Assembly (NCBI RefSeq): GCF_020531985.1
Contig: NZ_JAJAVQ010000006.1
Coordinates: 205,995-269,994, forward strand
Direction of reading: 5' to 3'
Source: Rheinheimera aquimaris
Lineage (GTDB): Bacteria; Pseudomonadota; Gammaproteobacteria; Enterobacterales; Alteromonadaceae
DNA: 64,000 bases
The position numbers were made by a program, and so were the translations under genes. The notes beneath the pieces were generated by a model. That model saw nothing but the letters and a program-made list of their open reading frames with translations. It had not been told where the DNA came from and did no database searches. Each line of letters begins with the position of its first letter. The stretch's first letter is position 1. This document shows positions 38,607-47,985 of this stretch, piece by piece.

Positions 38607-40994
38607 ATGAAATTCAGTGAAGCCTGGTTACGCGAGTGGGTAAACCCAGCCATTGACACCAATACCTTATCTGAACAGTTATCAATGGCAGGTCTTGAAG
38701 TTGATGGTATTGAAACTGTCGCCGGTGAATTCAGCGGCGTGGTGGTTGGCGAAGTTGTTGAATGCGGCCCGCACCCGGACGCCGATAAGCTGCAGGTAAC
38801 CAAAGTAAACGTTGGCGCTGATGAGCTGCTGGACATTGTGTGCGGCGCGAAAAATTGCCGTCAGGGATTAAAAGTTGCTGTTGCTACAGTCGGTGCTGTG
38901 CTGCCGGGCGATTTTGTGATTAAGAAAGCGAAGTTACGCGGTCAACCGTCACACGGTATGCTGTGCTCATTATCTGAACTTGGCATGGCGGATGATTCCG
39001 ACGGTATACTGGAGTTGCCACAGGATGCTCCTGTTGGTCAGAATATCCGCGACTACCTGAAACTGGATGATCGTATCATTGAGGTTGATCTTACACCTAA
39101 TCGTGCAGATTGCCTGGGTATTAAAGGTTTAGCCCGTGAAGTTGGCGTATTAAACAAACTAAGTGTTAGCCAGCCGCTTATTACGCCGATTGCAGCGTCT
39201 ATTGCAGACAAGAAAACCATCACGTTAAGCAGCCCTCAGGCCTGTCCGCGGTATTTAGGCCGGGTAGTGCGCAACGTTAATGTCAAAGCTACCAGCCCAC
39301 TATGGCTTACCGAAAAACTGCGCCGCTGTGGTGTGCGCAGTATAGATGCAGTTGTTGATATCACTAACTTTGTGTTGTTAGAGCTTGGCCACCCTATGCA
39401 TGCCTTTGATCTGGCAAAAATTGATGGCGACATCAATGTACGCATGGCTGAAGAGGGTGAAAAGCTGGTTCTGCTGGATGAGAGCGAAGTCGTGTTAAAA
39501 ACCAATACGCTGCTGATAGCTGATAGCAACAAAGCGCTGGCTATGGCAGGTATTTTTGGTGGATTACACAGCGGCGTCACGACTGAAACCAAAGACGTAT
39601 TTCTGGAAAGTGCGTTTTTTGCACCGCTGGCTATTGCTGGTAAAGCCCGTCAGTACGGTTTACATACCGATGCTTCGCACCGGTATGAACGTGGTGTGGA
39701 TCCACAGTTACAGCTTATGGCAATGGAACGGGCGACTGAGCTGCTGTTACAAATTTGCGGCGGTGAGGCTGGCCCGGTGGTAGAAGCCGTGTCCGAAGCC
39801 GACTTGCCAAAAGCCGCGACTATCAGCCTGAGCCAGGAAAAGTTAGCGCGGATCTTAGGTATCAGTATCGACAAAGCTGAAGTCAGTGCCATCTTTAACC
39901 GGCTGGGACTTGAAGTGAGCGATACTACCGACGGCTGGCAGGTAACCGTGCCGGGTTACCGCTTTGATATCAGTATTGCTGAAGATTTGATAGAAGAAGT
40001 TGCGCGGGTATACGGCTACAACAGTATTCCCAATCTGGCGCCTAAGGCCAGTTTGAAAATGCGTACTTTCCGCGAAGCAGAGATGAATGTACAGCGTCTG
40101 CGTACGGTATTGGTAGACCGGGGCTATCAAGAAGCAATAACGTACAGTTTCGTTGACCCTAAAGTACAGCAAGTATTAATGCCACAACAGCAGGCTTTGC
40201 TATTACCGAATCCAATTTCAGCCGATATGTCGGCAATGCGGTTAAATTTGTGGCCGGGGCTGTTACAAACGGTGCTTTATAACCAGAACCGGCAACAAAG
40301 CCGCATCCGTTTGTTTGAGTATGGTTTAAAGTTTATTCCAGATGCTGCAGCTGAAGGAGGCGTGCGGCAAGTGCCGGTAATTGGTGGTGTTATTGTTGGT
40401 TCAATGCATAACGAACACTGGAATATGGAAAACCGTAACGCCGACTTCTATGATATCAAAGGTGATGTTGAGGCATTATTGGCGCAAACATCTGCCACTG
40501 AGCAATTCCGGTTTGTAACCGCTGAACACAGCGCCTTGCACCCGGGGCAGACCGCAGCGGTGTACCGAGCTGATCAGCACGTTGGCTATGTCGGTGCATT
40601 ACATCCGGAAGCAGAACGTAAACTGGGTATTAAAGGTAAAGCTTATCTGTTCGAACTGGATGTTGCGGCGCTGGGGTTACGTGAAATTGTACAGGCACAT
40701 GAATTGTCAAAGTATCCGGCGAACCGGCGTGATTTAGCAATAGTAGTTAAATCAGAGGTGCGTTTTGCTGATATAGCTGCTACTATAAAAAAAGTTGGCG
40801 GAAATCAATTAGTTGACCTAAAATTGTTTGACGTGTATACAGGTACGGGTGTGGCAGAGGGGTTTAAATCACTGGCCATTGCTGTTACCTTGCAGGATAT
40901 AGCGCGTACCCTGGAAGATAAAGATATCCAACAGTTGGTAAATCAAGTAGTTAGCGCGCTTGGTGATGAGTTCAACGCAACGTTGAGGGATTAA
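38607..40994 (+). CDS. pheT: Phenylalanine-tRNA ligase beta subunit
   Basis: 795 residues, the same length as E. coli PheT. Domains in order: N-terminal, tRNA-binding EMAP/OB (about 40-150), B3/B4 editing domain (about 215-390), B5 (about 400-475), the class II-like core, and a C-terminal anticodon-binding FDX-ACB domain (about 700-795) starting at [19 protein letters not shown] precedes the ATG. ihfA follows after two bases. Confidence 0.98.
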   Translation: MKFSEAWLREWVNPAIDTNTLSEQLSMAGLEVDGIETVAGEFSGVVVGEVVECGPHPDADKLQVTKVNVGADELLDIVCGAKNCRQGLKVAVATVGAVLPGDFVIKKAKLRGQPSHGMLCSLSELGMADDSDGILELPQDAPVGQNIRDYLKLDDRIIEVDLTPNRADCLGIKGLAREVGVLNKLSVSQPLITPIAASIADKKTITLSSPQACPRYLGRVVRNVNVKATSPLWLTEKLRRCGVRSIDAVVDITNFVLLELGHPMHAFDLAKIDGDINVRMAEEGEKLVLLDESEVVLKTNTLLIADSNKALAMAGIFGGLHSGVTTETKDVFLESAFFAPLAIAGKARQYGLHTDASHRYERGVDPQLQLMAMERATELLLQICGGEAGPVVEAVSEADLPKAATISLSQEKLARILGISIDKAEVSAIFNRLGLEVSDTTDGWQVTVPGYRFDISIAEDLIEEVARVYGYNSIPNLAPKASLKMRTFREAEMNVQRLRTVLVDRGYQEAITYSFVDPKVQQVLMPQQQALLLPNPISADMSAMRLNLWPGLLQTVLYNQNRQQSRIRLFEYGLKFIPDAAAEGGVRQVPVIGGVIVGSMHNEHWNMENRNADFYDIKGDVEALLAQTSATEQFRFVTAEHSALHPGQTAAVYRADQHVGYVGALHPEAERKLGIKGKAYLFELDVAALGLREIVQAHELSKYPANRRDLAIVVKSEVRFADIAATIKKVGGNQLVDLKLFDVYTGTGVAEGFKSLAIAVTLQDIARTLEDKDIQQLVNQVVSALGDEFNATLRD

Positions 40995-40996
40995 GA

Positions 40997-41293
40997 ATGG
41001 CGCTTACCAAAGCCGATTTAGCAGAACGTCTGTTTACAAAATTTGGTGTCAGCAAACGCGACGCTAAATTAATAGTGGAAGCTTTTTTTGAAGAGATCCG
41101 CGTGGCCCTTGAGGCGGGTGATCAGGTAAAGTTATCCGGCTTTGGCAATTTTGACCTGCGGGTTAAAAATGAGCGACCAGGGCGTAACCCGAAAACGGGT
41201 GAAGATATCCCCATTTCTGCCCGTTGTGTGGTGACTTTCCGGCCAGGACAGAAGTTAAAGTCGCGTGTCGAGTTGGGTACCAGCAAAAAATAA
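40997..41293 (+). CDS. ihfA: Integration host factor subunit alpha
   Basis: 98 residues of the DNABII family. It is a DNA-bending heterodimer with IhfB. Signature: [27 protein letters not shown], with the Pro of the RPGRNPKTG arm that intercalates DNA. The pheT-ihfA order is conserved in gammaproteobacteria. A strong terminator follows, so pheS-pheT-ihfA is one operon. Confidence 0.98.
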   Translation: MALTKADLAERLFTKFGVSKRDAKLIVEAFFEEIRVALEAGDQVKLSGFGNFDLRVKNERPGRNPKTGEDIPISARCVVTFRPGQKLKSRVELGTSKK

Positions 41294-41320
41294 CCCGTTT
41301 CGGCTTGGTTGAACGGTTTA

Positions 41321-41357
41321 AAAACGGTAAGCAGTGCAGACTGCTTGCCGTTTTTTT
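41321..41357 (+). terminator. Rho-independent terminator of pheST-ihfA
   Basis: The stem ACGGTAAGCAG/CTGCTTGCCGT with loop TGCAGA is preceded by As and followed by seven Ts. It lies about 30 bases after the ihfA stop. Confidence 0.95.
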
Positions 41358-41403
41358 ATGCAAACAGGTTTGCGACATAAAATATTTCCGATCCACAGAG
41401 CAG

Positions 41404-41425
41404 TTACAGCTGTAATTAGCGCTAA
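41404..41425. promoter_or_regulatory. Two adjoining perfect palindromes, candidate operator
   Basis: TTACAGCTGTAA (41404-41415) is directly followed by TTAGCGCTAA (41416-41425), both perfect dyads, 20 bases before the first gene of the photolyase cluster. Such stacked dyads between terminator and start codon are a plausible repressor site. I cannot assign a regulator. Confidence 0.4.
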
Positions 41426-41444
41426 CGAGTAATGGATTTAAATT

Positions 41445-42386
41445 ATGGCAATTAAAATTGGTATCAGTGCCTGCGTATTAGGCGAGAAAGTACGTTACGA
41501 CGGTGGGCATAAGGCGTCTGCATTTTGTTTGCAGCAACTGTTGCCGTTAGTAAGTTATGTGCCGATCTGTCCGGAAATGGCCATTGGTATGCCGTCGCCA
41601 CGCCCGGCTATCCGTTTGCAGCTTGATGAAAAGCAGAATGTTCGCTTGGTACAAAGTAATGATACCCGTATCGATCATACTCAATCTATGCTGGATTATA
41701 CCGCGAAGACCTTGCCCCGCTTCAGCGACCTTAGCGGGTATATCGTCTGCGCTAAATCGCCCAGCTGTGGCATGGAACGGGTGAGGTTATTCGATGCTAA
41801 AGGCCAGCAACTGGGTAAGTTAGGCGTGGGGTTATATACACATCAGTTAATGCAGAAATACCCCTGGTTACCTGTAGAGGAAGATGGCAGGTTATTCGAT
41901 GCGGATTTAAGAGAAAACTTTATCTGCCGCGTATTCAGTTGTCATGATTATCAGCAGACAATGCGGGATGGGTTCAGCATTGGCAAACTGGTAGCCTTTC
42001 ACAGCCGCTACAAATTTTTAGTTATGGCGCACAGCCCAGCTGCTTATCGCACGCTCGGGCGTCTCGTCGCTCAGGCTAAGTTGTTTGCACCGGATGAATT
42101 GTGCCAGCGCTACCTGTTGGAGCTAATGCAGGCGCTTAAAAATATCGCTACCCGTAAACAGCACACTAATGTATTGCAGCACTTGCAAGGGTTCCTTAAA
42201 CACAGCCTTAACGCGGATGCCAAGCAGGAACTGACCGAACTTATCCACCGATACCGGCAAGGCTTTGTACCTTTGCTCGCGCCGATAACACTATTGCAGC
42301 ACCATCTGAAGTTGCAGCCCAACAGCTATGTTAGTAGTCAGCGCTATTTTGAACCTTACCCCGAGTCACTGGGGCTGAGGGCCTGA
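41445..42386 (+). CDS. DUF523-DUF1722 fusion (TudS-like / YbgA-like)
   Basis: 313 residues in two parts. The N-terminal DUF523 domain (about 1-155) has Cys in SACVLGEKVRYDGG, CPEMAIGMP and CAKSPSCGMER. Related TudS proteins use such Cys to hold an iron-sulfur cluster for thiouracil desulfuration. The C-terminal DUF1722 (YbgA) domain is at about 185-300, including FHSRYKFLVMAHSP. In E. coli ybgA lies next to phr, as this gene does here (one base before phrB). The biochemical role of the fusion in photolyase loci is unknown. Confidence 0.9.
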   Translation: MAIKIGISACVLGEKVRYDGGHKASAFCLQQLLPLVSYVPICPEMAIGMPSPRPAIRLQLDEKQNVRLVQSNDTRIDHTQSMLDYTAKTLPRFSDLSGYIVCAKSPSCGMERVRLFDAKGQQLGKLGVGLYTHQLMQKYPWLPVEEDGRLFDADLRENFICRVFSCHDYQQTMRDGFSIGKLVAFHSRYKFLVMAHSPAAYRTLGRLVAQAKLFAPDELCQRYLLELMQALKNIATRKQHTNVLQHLQGFLKHSLNADAKQELTELIHRYRQGFVPLLAPITLLQHHLKLQPNSYVSSQRYFEPYPESLGLRA

Positions 42387-42387
42387 T

Positions 42388-43812
42388 ATGCAGAAGCTGA
42401 ACCTTGTATGGCTGCGTAACGACTTAAGGTTGTTGGACAATGCGGTATTGTGCAGCGCACTGAAGCATGCTGAAAAATCTGGGGCAGCAGTATTGGTACT
42501 TTATATCGCTACGCCAGAAACCTGGGCTTTGCATGATATGGCTGCGATAAAGCAAGACTTACTGCGTAGGCGGGTGGTGCAGCTACAGCAAGAGCTGACA
42601 GAGCTCGCGTTACCAATGTTAGCTATCGAAGGTGGCAGTTATCAGCAAGTGACTGAAATATTTAGCACTTTATGCCAGCAGTTTGAACTGAATGTTTTTG
42701 TTCAGGCAGAATATGAGTTGCGTGAGCAACAGCGCGATAGCGCCGTTGAACATCTGGTGCAGCAACACAATGGCCAGTTTATTCGGTTTGACACTCAGTG
42801 CATTATGTCGCCGGGCGATATTAAAACGCAGCAAGGTGATATCTATAAAGTTTTCACGCCGTTTAAACGTACGTGGCTGGCAAAATTACGCGAAGAAGGG
42901 GTGCACTGTTATGGCCGTCCTAAGAAGATTAGTCAACCCAAGCTGGAATTGCCGGATTTTCTGCCACTTAAAGACGGAGATGGCAGCTCAGCGGATTGGG
43001 AAGTAGCCGAGAGCGGTGTGCTTGAATTGATGCGGCGCTTTTGCCGAGAAAAAGTGGCCGACTATCATCAGCAACGGGATTTTCCGGCCCAAGACGGTAC
43101 ATCCCGGTTATCAGCGTATTTGGCCATTGGCGTAATCTCTGCAGCGCAGTGCGTTGCCAGGCTGCAATTGGAGGCTGGTGAAGCGTGGTCAGAAGATAAA
43201 AGCGGAGCCGGCGTATGGTTGTCCGAGCTTATCTGGCGCGAATTCTATAAGCATATTTTAGTTGCTTACCCACAGCTGATAAAACATCAGCCATTTCAGC
43301 ATGAGACAGCAGGCATTCGCTGGCATAACAATAAACAATTATTCGACGCCTGGTGTAACGGCAATACTGGTTACCCGATTGTCGATGCTGCAATGCGGCA
43401 GTTGAACCAGACAGGCTGGATGCATAACCGTCTGAGGATGATAGCAGCCAGCTTTCTGGTTAAAGATTTACATATCGACTGGCGCTGGGGCGAACGCTAT
43501 TTCATGTCTAAGCTGATAGACGGTGATTTTGCTGCCAATAATGGTGGCTGGCAGTGGGCCGCTTCTACCGGCACTGACGCTGCGCCCTATTTCCGTATTT
43601 TTAACCCTGTAACGCAAAGCGAAAGATTTGATCCAAAAGGTGACTTTATTCGTTTGTATGTACCTGAACTGAGTAAGTTTACCGGTAAGACGATACACTG
43701 GCCGCACGCACAGCCATTGTCGGCGTATCCGAAACCCATAGTGGATCACGCTGTCGCACGTAAACAGACGCTTGAACTTTTTGCAGAGGTTAAAAAAACG
43801 CATGACAACTGA
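42388..43812 (+). CDS. phrB: Deoxyribodipyrimidine photolyase
   Basis: 474 residues, matching class I CPD photolyases. It repairs UV-induced pyrimidine dimers using blue light and reduced FAD. The N-terminal antenna-binding Rossmann domain begins with LVWLRNDLRLLDNAVL. The FAD domain carries WLSELIWREFYKHIL, TGYPIVDAAMRQL and WRWGERYFMSKLIDGDFAANNGGWQW, which includes the Asn and Trp residues of the FAD pocket and electron chain. Part of a cluster with flavin- and lipid-modifying enzymes downstream. Confidence 0.96.
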   Translation: MQKLNLVWLRNDLRLLDNAVLCSALKHAEKSGAAVLVLYIATPETWALHDMAAIKQDLLRRRVVQLQQELTELALPMLAIEGGSYQQVTEIFSTLCQQFELNVFVQAEYELREQQRDSAVEHLVQQHNGQFIRFDTQCIMSPGDIKTQQGDIYKVFTPFKRTWLAKLREEGVHCYGRPKKISQPKLELPDFLPLKDGDGSSADWEVAESGVLELMRRFCREKVADYHQQRDFPAQDGTSRLSAYLAIGVISAAQCVARLQLEAGEAWSEDKSGAGVWLSELIWREFYKHILVAYPQLIKHQPFQHETAGIRWHNNKQLFDAWCNGNTGYPIVDAAMRQLNQTGWMHNRLRMIAASFLVKDLHIDWRWGERYFMSKLIDGDFAANNGGWQWAASTGTDAAPYFRIFNPVTQSERFDPKGDFIRLYVPELSKFTGKTIHWPHAQPLSAYPKPIVDHAVARKQTLELFAEVKKTHDN

Positions 43813-44245
43813 TGCAGCACCACGGATTGAACAATTTCTTAAATTTTACAATCAGTTATCCAGCGCCAATTTAGAGCAATTGGATAAAATTTATCACGCT
43901 GACGTCGAGTTTACTGATCCTGTACATAGCCTGGTAGGGCGCGAGGCCTTGGCGGATTACTTTAACCATGCTTATGCCCGACTGCTGTACTGCGAATTTA
44001 GCGCCGGGCAAAAGATGGAGCAGGGTGAACATGGTTTTCTCAGCTGGCGTATGCAAATGCGCCATCCGGCAATAAAAAACGGGGAGTTAGTCAGTTTGGA
44101 TGGCTGCAGTGTGCTGCGCTGGCAGAATGAACTGATCACTTACCACCGTGATTACTATGATCTGACCGAGATGGTGTATCAGCATTTACCGATAATTGGC
44201 TGGCTGACCGCCAAAGTGAAGCAGCGTATGAGTAGCGGTAAGTAA
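43802..44245 (+). CDS. NTF2/SnoaL-like protein of the photolyase cluster
   Basis: 147 residues from the ATG at 43802, which overlaps the phrB end by 11 bases; an earlier in-frame Met (43772) would lie deep inside phrB. The fold signature is NTF2-like: FLKFYNQLSSANLEQLDKIYHADVEFTDPVH, then GFLSWRMQM and YHRDYYDLTEMVYQHLPIIGWL. Related genes occur beside the same FAD protein, DUF1365 and Cfa-like genes in many proteobacteria. No activity is established. Confidence 0.85.
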   Translation: MTTDAAPRIEQFLKFYNQLSSANLEQLDKIYHADVEFTDPVHSLVGREALADYFNHAYARLLYCEFSAGQKMEQGEHGFLSWRMQMRHPAIKNGELVSLDGCSVLRWQNELITYHRDYYDLTEMVYQHLPIIGWLTAKVKQRMSSGK

Positions 44246-44279
44246 ACATAAGCAGATAACTGTAATTTGAAGGAAGAGT

Positions 44280-45536
44280 ATGCGTATAGCGGTTGTTGGT
44301 GGTGGTATTTCGGGCATGATGTCCTGGTACTTATTACAGCAAAAACATGATGTAACCCTGTTTGAAGCCAATGATTATCTTGGCGGTCACACTGCAACGG
44401 TACAGGTAAATGTTGCAGGCCAGGACTATGCAATTGATACAGGTTTTATCGTTTTTAACGACTGGACATATCCAATTTTTAACCGCTTTCTGAGCGAATT
44501 GGGGGTTGCCTTTCAGCCAACTGAAATGAGTTTTTCGGTAAAAAACAGCGCGCAGAATCTCGAATACAACGGAAATACCTTAACCAGCCTGTTTGCTCAG
44601 CGCAGAAATCTGCTTAGGCCATCATTCTGGTTGATGCTCCGTGATATTGTTCGTTTTAACCGGCTCGGTAAGCAATTATTGGCCTCGAACGATGCTGATC
44701 TTGATTTGGCTTTGGGGGATTTCCTCGCTAAGCATGGGTTTGGTGCTGCAATACGTGATAATTACTTGTTACCAATGGGAGCAGCTATATGGTCTGCGGG
44801 CCTGGCTGACATGCCTGCGTTTCCGCTACGCTTTTTCCTGCGTTTTTTTAATAACCACGGTTTGCTGAATATCAGTAACAGGCCACAGTGGTCGGTTATC
44901 AGTGGTGGTTCGAAGCGTTATGTCGATGCGTTAGTGACAAAGCTTGGCTCTGACAAGCTAAAACTAAATCAGCGAATTCGCGCCATTTCACGTGATGATA
45001 AAGGCGTAATACTGAGTTTTGACGATGGCCGCACAGAGCATTTTGATAAACTGGTCATGGCTTGTCACAGCGATCAGGCATTGGCTCTGTTGGGGGAAAA
45101 TGCCACGTTGCAAGAGCAGCAAATTCTTGGCTCCATTGCGTATCAGCAAAATGATGTAGTGCTTCATACGGATACGCGGTTACTGCCGAAGCGCAAACGA
45201 GCCTGGGCGGCATGGAACTATAACCTTGACGCCAACGTAAGTGACAAGGCAACCCTGACGTATAATATGAACTTGCTACAAGGTATCAGCGCACCGGTTA
45301 CGTTCTGCGTGACACTGAATAATACTACTGCGATAGCGAAAGATAAGATACTCGGCGTATACCGTTATGCCCACCCGGTGTTTAACCATTGTACGCTGGC
45401 TGCCCAGCAACGACGTCACAGCATAAATGGTGAAAACAACACCTATTTCTGTGGTGCATATTGGTATAACGGTTTTCATGAGGATGGCGCCAGGAGTGCG
45501 ACTGATGTCGCCACTATGCTCGGTGTGTCATTCTGA
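44280..45536 (+). CDS. FAD-dependent amine-oxidase-like oxidoreductase
   Basis: 418 residues. The N-terminal dinucleotide-binding motif is IAVVGGGISGMMSWYLL, followed by YLGGHTATV and AIDTGFIVFND, typical of the flavin amine oxidase/phytoene-desaturase superfamily. C-terminal NTYFCGAYWYNGFHEDGARSA completes the FAD site. The same gene precedes DUF1365 and a Cfa-type methyltransferase in many light or singlet-oxygen stress loci, so a lipid substrate is likely (inference). Its stop overlaps the next start (TGATG). Confidence 0.88.
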   Translation: MRIAVVGGGISGMMSWYLLQQKHDVTLFEANDYLGGHTATVQVNVAGQDYAIDTGFIVFNDWTYPIFNRFLSELGVAFQPTEMSFSVKNSAQNLEYNGNTLTSLFAQRRNLLRPSFWLMLRDIVRFNRLGKQLLASNDADLDLALGDFLAKHGFGAAIRDNYLLPMGAAIWSAGLADMPAFPLRFFLRFFNNHGLLNISNRPQWSVISGGSKRYVDALVTKLGSDKLKLNQRIRAISRDDKGVILSFDDGRTEHFDKLVMACHSDQALALLGENATLQEQQILGSIAYQQNDVVLHTDTRLLPKRKRAWAAWNYNLDANVSDKATLTYNMNLLQGISAPVTFCVTLNNTTAIAKDKILGVYRYAHPVFNHCTLAAQQRRHSINGENNTYFCGAYWYNGFHEDGARSATDVATMLGVSF

Positions 45537-46285
45537 TGCAGAACGGTCATGCTGTGTATCAGGGGGAGGTGGGGCATTTAAGGCTTACTCCCCTCCGCCA
45601 CGGTTTCAGTTATCCGTTAGCCTTGTACTGGCTTGATTGCAATGAACTGAGCAAAGCGTCACTGCAAGATGCAGGCATTCAATTCGAGCAGTTTGGCGCT
45701 TTAAGTTTCAGGCGTGCTGATTATCTGACAGGTACTGATAATTTATATCAGGCAGTGTGCGACAAGATTAAGCAGTTAGGCGGTTTAACGAAACCTGACA
45801 GAGTATTCGTGCTGACCCCTCTTGCTAACTGGGGGTTATATTTTAGCCCGCTTACACTGTACTACTGCTTTGATCAGCAACAGCAGTTCTGCTATCTGCT
45901 GGCGGAGGTAAGTAATACGCCATGGAACGAGCGCCATTATTATCTGCAGAATATTGTCCACGGTCAGCAGCATTATCAGCATGATAAAACTTTCCATGTG
46001 TCGCCTTTTCACCCAATTGACATGCAGTATCACTGGCAGATCCCTGTACCTGGTCGGGCATTAAGATGCAGTATTGCCAATACACAAGGTGGGCATCAGG
46101 TATTTAGTGCCTGGTTCAATTTGCAACGCCATGAATTGACAGCGAAATGGAAAAGACAATGGTTGATCCGCCAGCCATGGCAAAACGTACAGGTAGTATG
46201 GCGGATATATTGGCATGCGCTGAAGTTGCTTTTAAAAAGGGTGCCGGTGCATGCTCACCCTAAAACGAAGGATAATAAATCATGA
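45536..46285 (+). CDS. DUF1365 protein
   Basis: 249 residues. Family features: GEVGHLRLTPLRHGFSYPLALYWLD at the start, RVFVLTPLANWGLYFSPLTLYYCFD, and a C-terminal stretch ending in KRVPVHAHPK. DUF1365 genes are almost always beside Cfa-like methyltransferases. The protein is thought to act with them on membrane lipids, but no reaction is established. It is coupled on both sides (one-base overlap upstream, four-base downstream). Confidence 0.9.
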   Translation: MQNGHAVYQGEVGHLRLTPLRHGFSYPLALYWLDCNELSKASLQDAGIQFEQFGALSFRRADYLTGTDNLYQAVCDKIKQLGGLTKPDRVFVLTPLANWGLYFSPLTLYYCFDQQQQFCYLLAEVSNTPWNERHYYLQNIVHGQQHYQHDKTFHVSPFHPIDMQYHWQIPVPGRALRCSIANTQGGHQVFSAWFNLQRHELTAKWKRQWLIRQPWQNVQVVWRIYWHALKLLLKRVPVHAHPKTKDNKS

Positions 46286-47529
46286 CGATGAGCCTGACGG
46301 ACGTTTCTCTGTTTGACAACCTGAGCTGGTTCGAACGCCTGTATAGGAAATTTACACTGAACTTTATCAGTCAGTTAAAGCATGGCGATATCACCCTTGT
46401 TGAGGGTAATCAACGTATAAGGCTTGGCGATGAACAGGCTGAACTGAAAGTGGTTATTACAGTGCTTGACCCGGCGTTTTATCAAAAAATGGTGGTTGCT
46501 GGCTCAGTCGGTGCTGGTGAAGCTTACATTCTGGGCTGGTGGCGCTGTGATGATCTGACTGCACTGGTGCGTATTTTTGCATTAAACCTGACTGCGTTAG
46601 ACAAACTGGATTCGGCAATCAGCAGGCTCGGGCGCCCGCTGTTGAAGATGTTGAACTGGCGCAACCGTAACACTAAAACGCAGGCGCGGAAAAATATTGC
46701 AGCACATTATGATCTGGGAAATGACATGTACCGGCTGTTTCTCGATGACAGTATGATGTATTCAAGCGCTGTGTACCCGGACGAAAACGCTGATCTTGTT
46801 CAGGCACAACAATATAAACTCAAACTGATCTGTGACCGGCTACAGTTAAAAGCGCATGATCATTTGCTAGAAATAGGTACGGGTTGGGGCGCTATGGCTA
46901 TTTACGCAGCACAAAACTATGGCTGTAAAGTGACGACAACCACTATATCAAAACAGCAATATGACTATGCCACTGCCCGAATTAACGCATTGGGTCTGCA
47001 AGATAGGGTTACTATTCTACTCAGCGATTACCGGGATCTTAGTGGTGAGTTTGACAAGCTGGTGTCTATCGAGATGATCGAAGCTGTTGGCGAAGAATAT
47101 CTTGATACCTATTTTGCTAAATGCAGCAGCTTGCTAAAACCAGAAGGCTTGATGATGCTGCAGGCGATAACGATAGTAGACCAGCGCTACCGTCAATATG
47201 TGCGTGAAGTGGATTTTATAAAACGCTATGTTTTTCCGGGCGGCTGCCTGCCGTCAGTCAGCCGCATGACAGATGCTGTGTGTCGCAATACAGATTTGGT
47301 AATGCGCCAGCTACATGATATCGGTTTCGACTATGCAAGAACGTTGAAACACTGGTGTGATAATTTTATGCAAGCCCGTGATAAGGTGCATCAGCTGGGT
47401 TACGACGACAACTTTGTCCGGTTGTGGCATTTTTATCTTTGTTACTGTGAAGGCGGGTTCAGAGAACGCGCAACCAGTGCCGTGCATATGCTGCTGTCCA
47501 AGCCGCTGAACCGGGATAGTCTGATCTGA
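46282..47529 (+). CDS. Cyclopropane-fatty-acyl-phospholipid synthase family methyltransferase
   Basis: 415 residues. The SAM-binding motif is LLEIGTGWGAMAIYAA. Other Cfa family motifs are NIAAHYDLGNDMYRLFLDDSMMYSSA, SIEMIEAVGEEY, and IKRYVFPGGCLPS. It transfers a methyl(ene) group to the double bond of acyl chains; whether the product is a cyclopropane, a methylated unsaturated chain or a furan-acid precursor is not decidable here. It is the last gene of the coupled cluster. A long hairpin follows. Confidence 0.92.
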   Translation: MTMSLTDVSLFDNLSWFERLYRKFTLNFISQLKHGDITLVEGNQRIRLGDEQAELKVVITVLDPAFYQKMVVAGSVGAGEAYILGWWRCDDLTALVRIFALNLTALDKLDSAISRLGRPLLKMLNWRNRNTKTQARKNIAAHYDLGNDMYRLFLDDSMMYSSAVYPDENADLVQAQQYKLKLICDRLQLKAHDHLLEIGTGWGAMAIYAAQNYGCKVTTTTISKQQYDYATARINALGLQDRVTILLSDYRDLSGEFDKLVSIEMIEAVGEEYLDTYFAKCSSLLKPEGLMMLQAITIVDQRYRQYVREVDFIKRYVFPGGCLPSVSRMTDAVCRNTDLVMRQLHDIGFDYARTLKHWCDNFMQARDKVHQLGYDDNFVRLWHFYLCYCEGGFRERATSAVHMLLSKPLNRDSLI

Positions 47530-47533
47530 AAAA

Positions 47534-47572
47534 GTTGCAACGGTGCAGGTAAAAGCTACCTGCACTTGCAAC
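47534..47572 (+). terminator. Hairpin after the Cfa-like gene
   Basis: Nested stems GTTGCA/TGCAAC (47534-47539 with 47567-47572) and GTGCAGGTA/TACCTGCAC (47543-47551 with 47557-47565) lie five bases after the stop. There is no T-tract on the plus side, but on the minus strand the hairpin is followed by Ts. Its use as a terminator for the cluster is therefore uncertain. Confidence 0.5.
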
Positions 47573-47668
47573 GCACTTTAGCTGCCTTCTAGCTCTTCTC
47601 TTAACTTTCTTAATATTTTACAGTAACTTAATTATTTTTAGCTTATTGGTTCAGACCTTGCAGTCATA

Positions 47669-47698
47669 TTGACAGCTGCCGCGCTGCTTAAACTTAAT
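47669..47698 (+). promoter_or_regulatory. Possible csbD promoter
   Basis: TTGACA (47669-47674) is spaced 18 bases from CTTAAT (47693-47698), about 50 bases before the csbD start. The -35 is perfect and the -10 is four of six. The stress sigma factor may use a similar -10, which cannot be separated here. Confidence 0.4.
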
Positions 47699-47746
47699 TG
47701 TACCAGGCTGCAGCAGCGAGTATTTAATCAACATTGGAGCAAAGCT

Positions 47747-47935
47747 ATGAATAGTGATATTGCAGAAGGCAAATGGCGCCAGGTTAAAGGTTCAGTAAAA
47801 GAGAAATGGGGAAAGCTCACTGACGATGATTTACAGGAAGTAAATGGCCGTTTTGAAAAGTTCTGCGGCAAAATGCAGGAACGCTATGGTATGAGCCGCG
47901 AAGAAGCTGAAGATGAGTTTAACCGCTTTCGCTGA
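47747..47935 (+). CDS. CsbD-like stress protein
   Basis: 62 residues from the ATG at 47747 with GGAG upstream; a longer in-frame reading from 47669 would run through the putative promoter. The signature is AEGKWRQVKGSVKEKWGKLTDDDLQEVNGR, followed by an acidic helix. CsbD/YjbJ proteins are abundant under general stress, with unknown mechanism. It ends at a bidirectional terminator. Confidence 0.92.
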   Translation: MNSDIAEGKWRQVKGSVKEKWGKLTDDDLQEVNGRFEKFCGKMQERYGMSREEAEDEFNRFR

Positions 47936-47951
47936 GCCTACACTTTAATTT

Positions 47952-47973
47952 AAAAGGGCCAACAGGCCCTTTT
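47952..47973. terminator. Bidirectional rho-independent terminator
   Basis: The stem AAAAGGGCC/GGCCCTTTT (47952-47960 with 47965-47973) with loop AACA lies between the convergent csbD and cvfB genes. Confidence 0.85.
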
Positions 47974-47985
47974 AATGTTTTAGGA

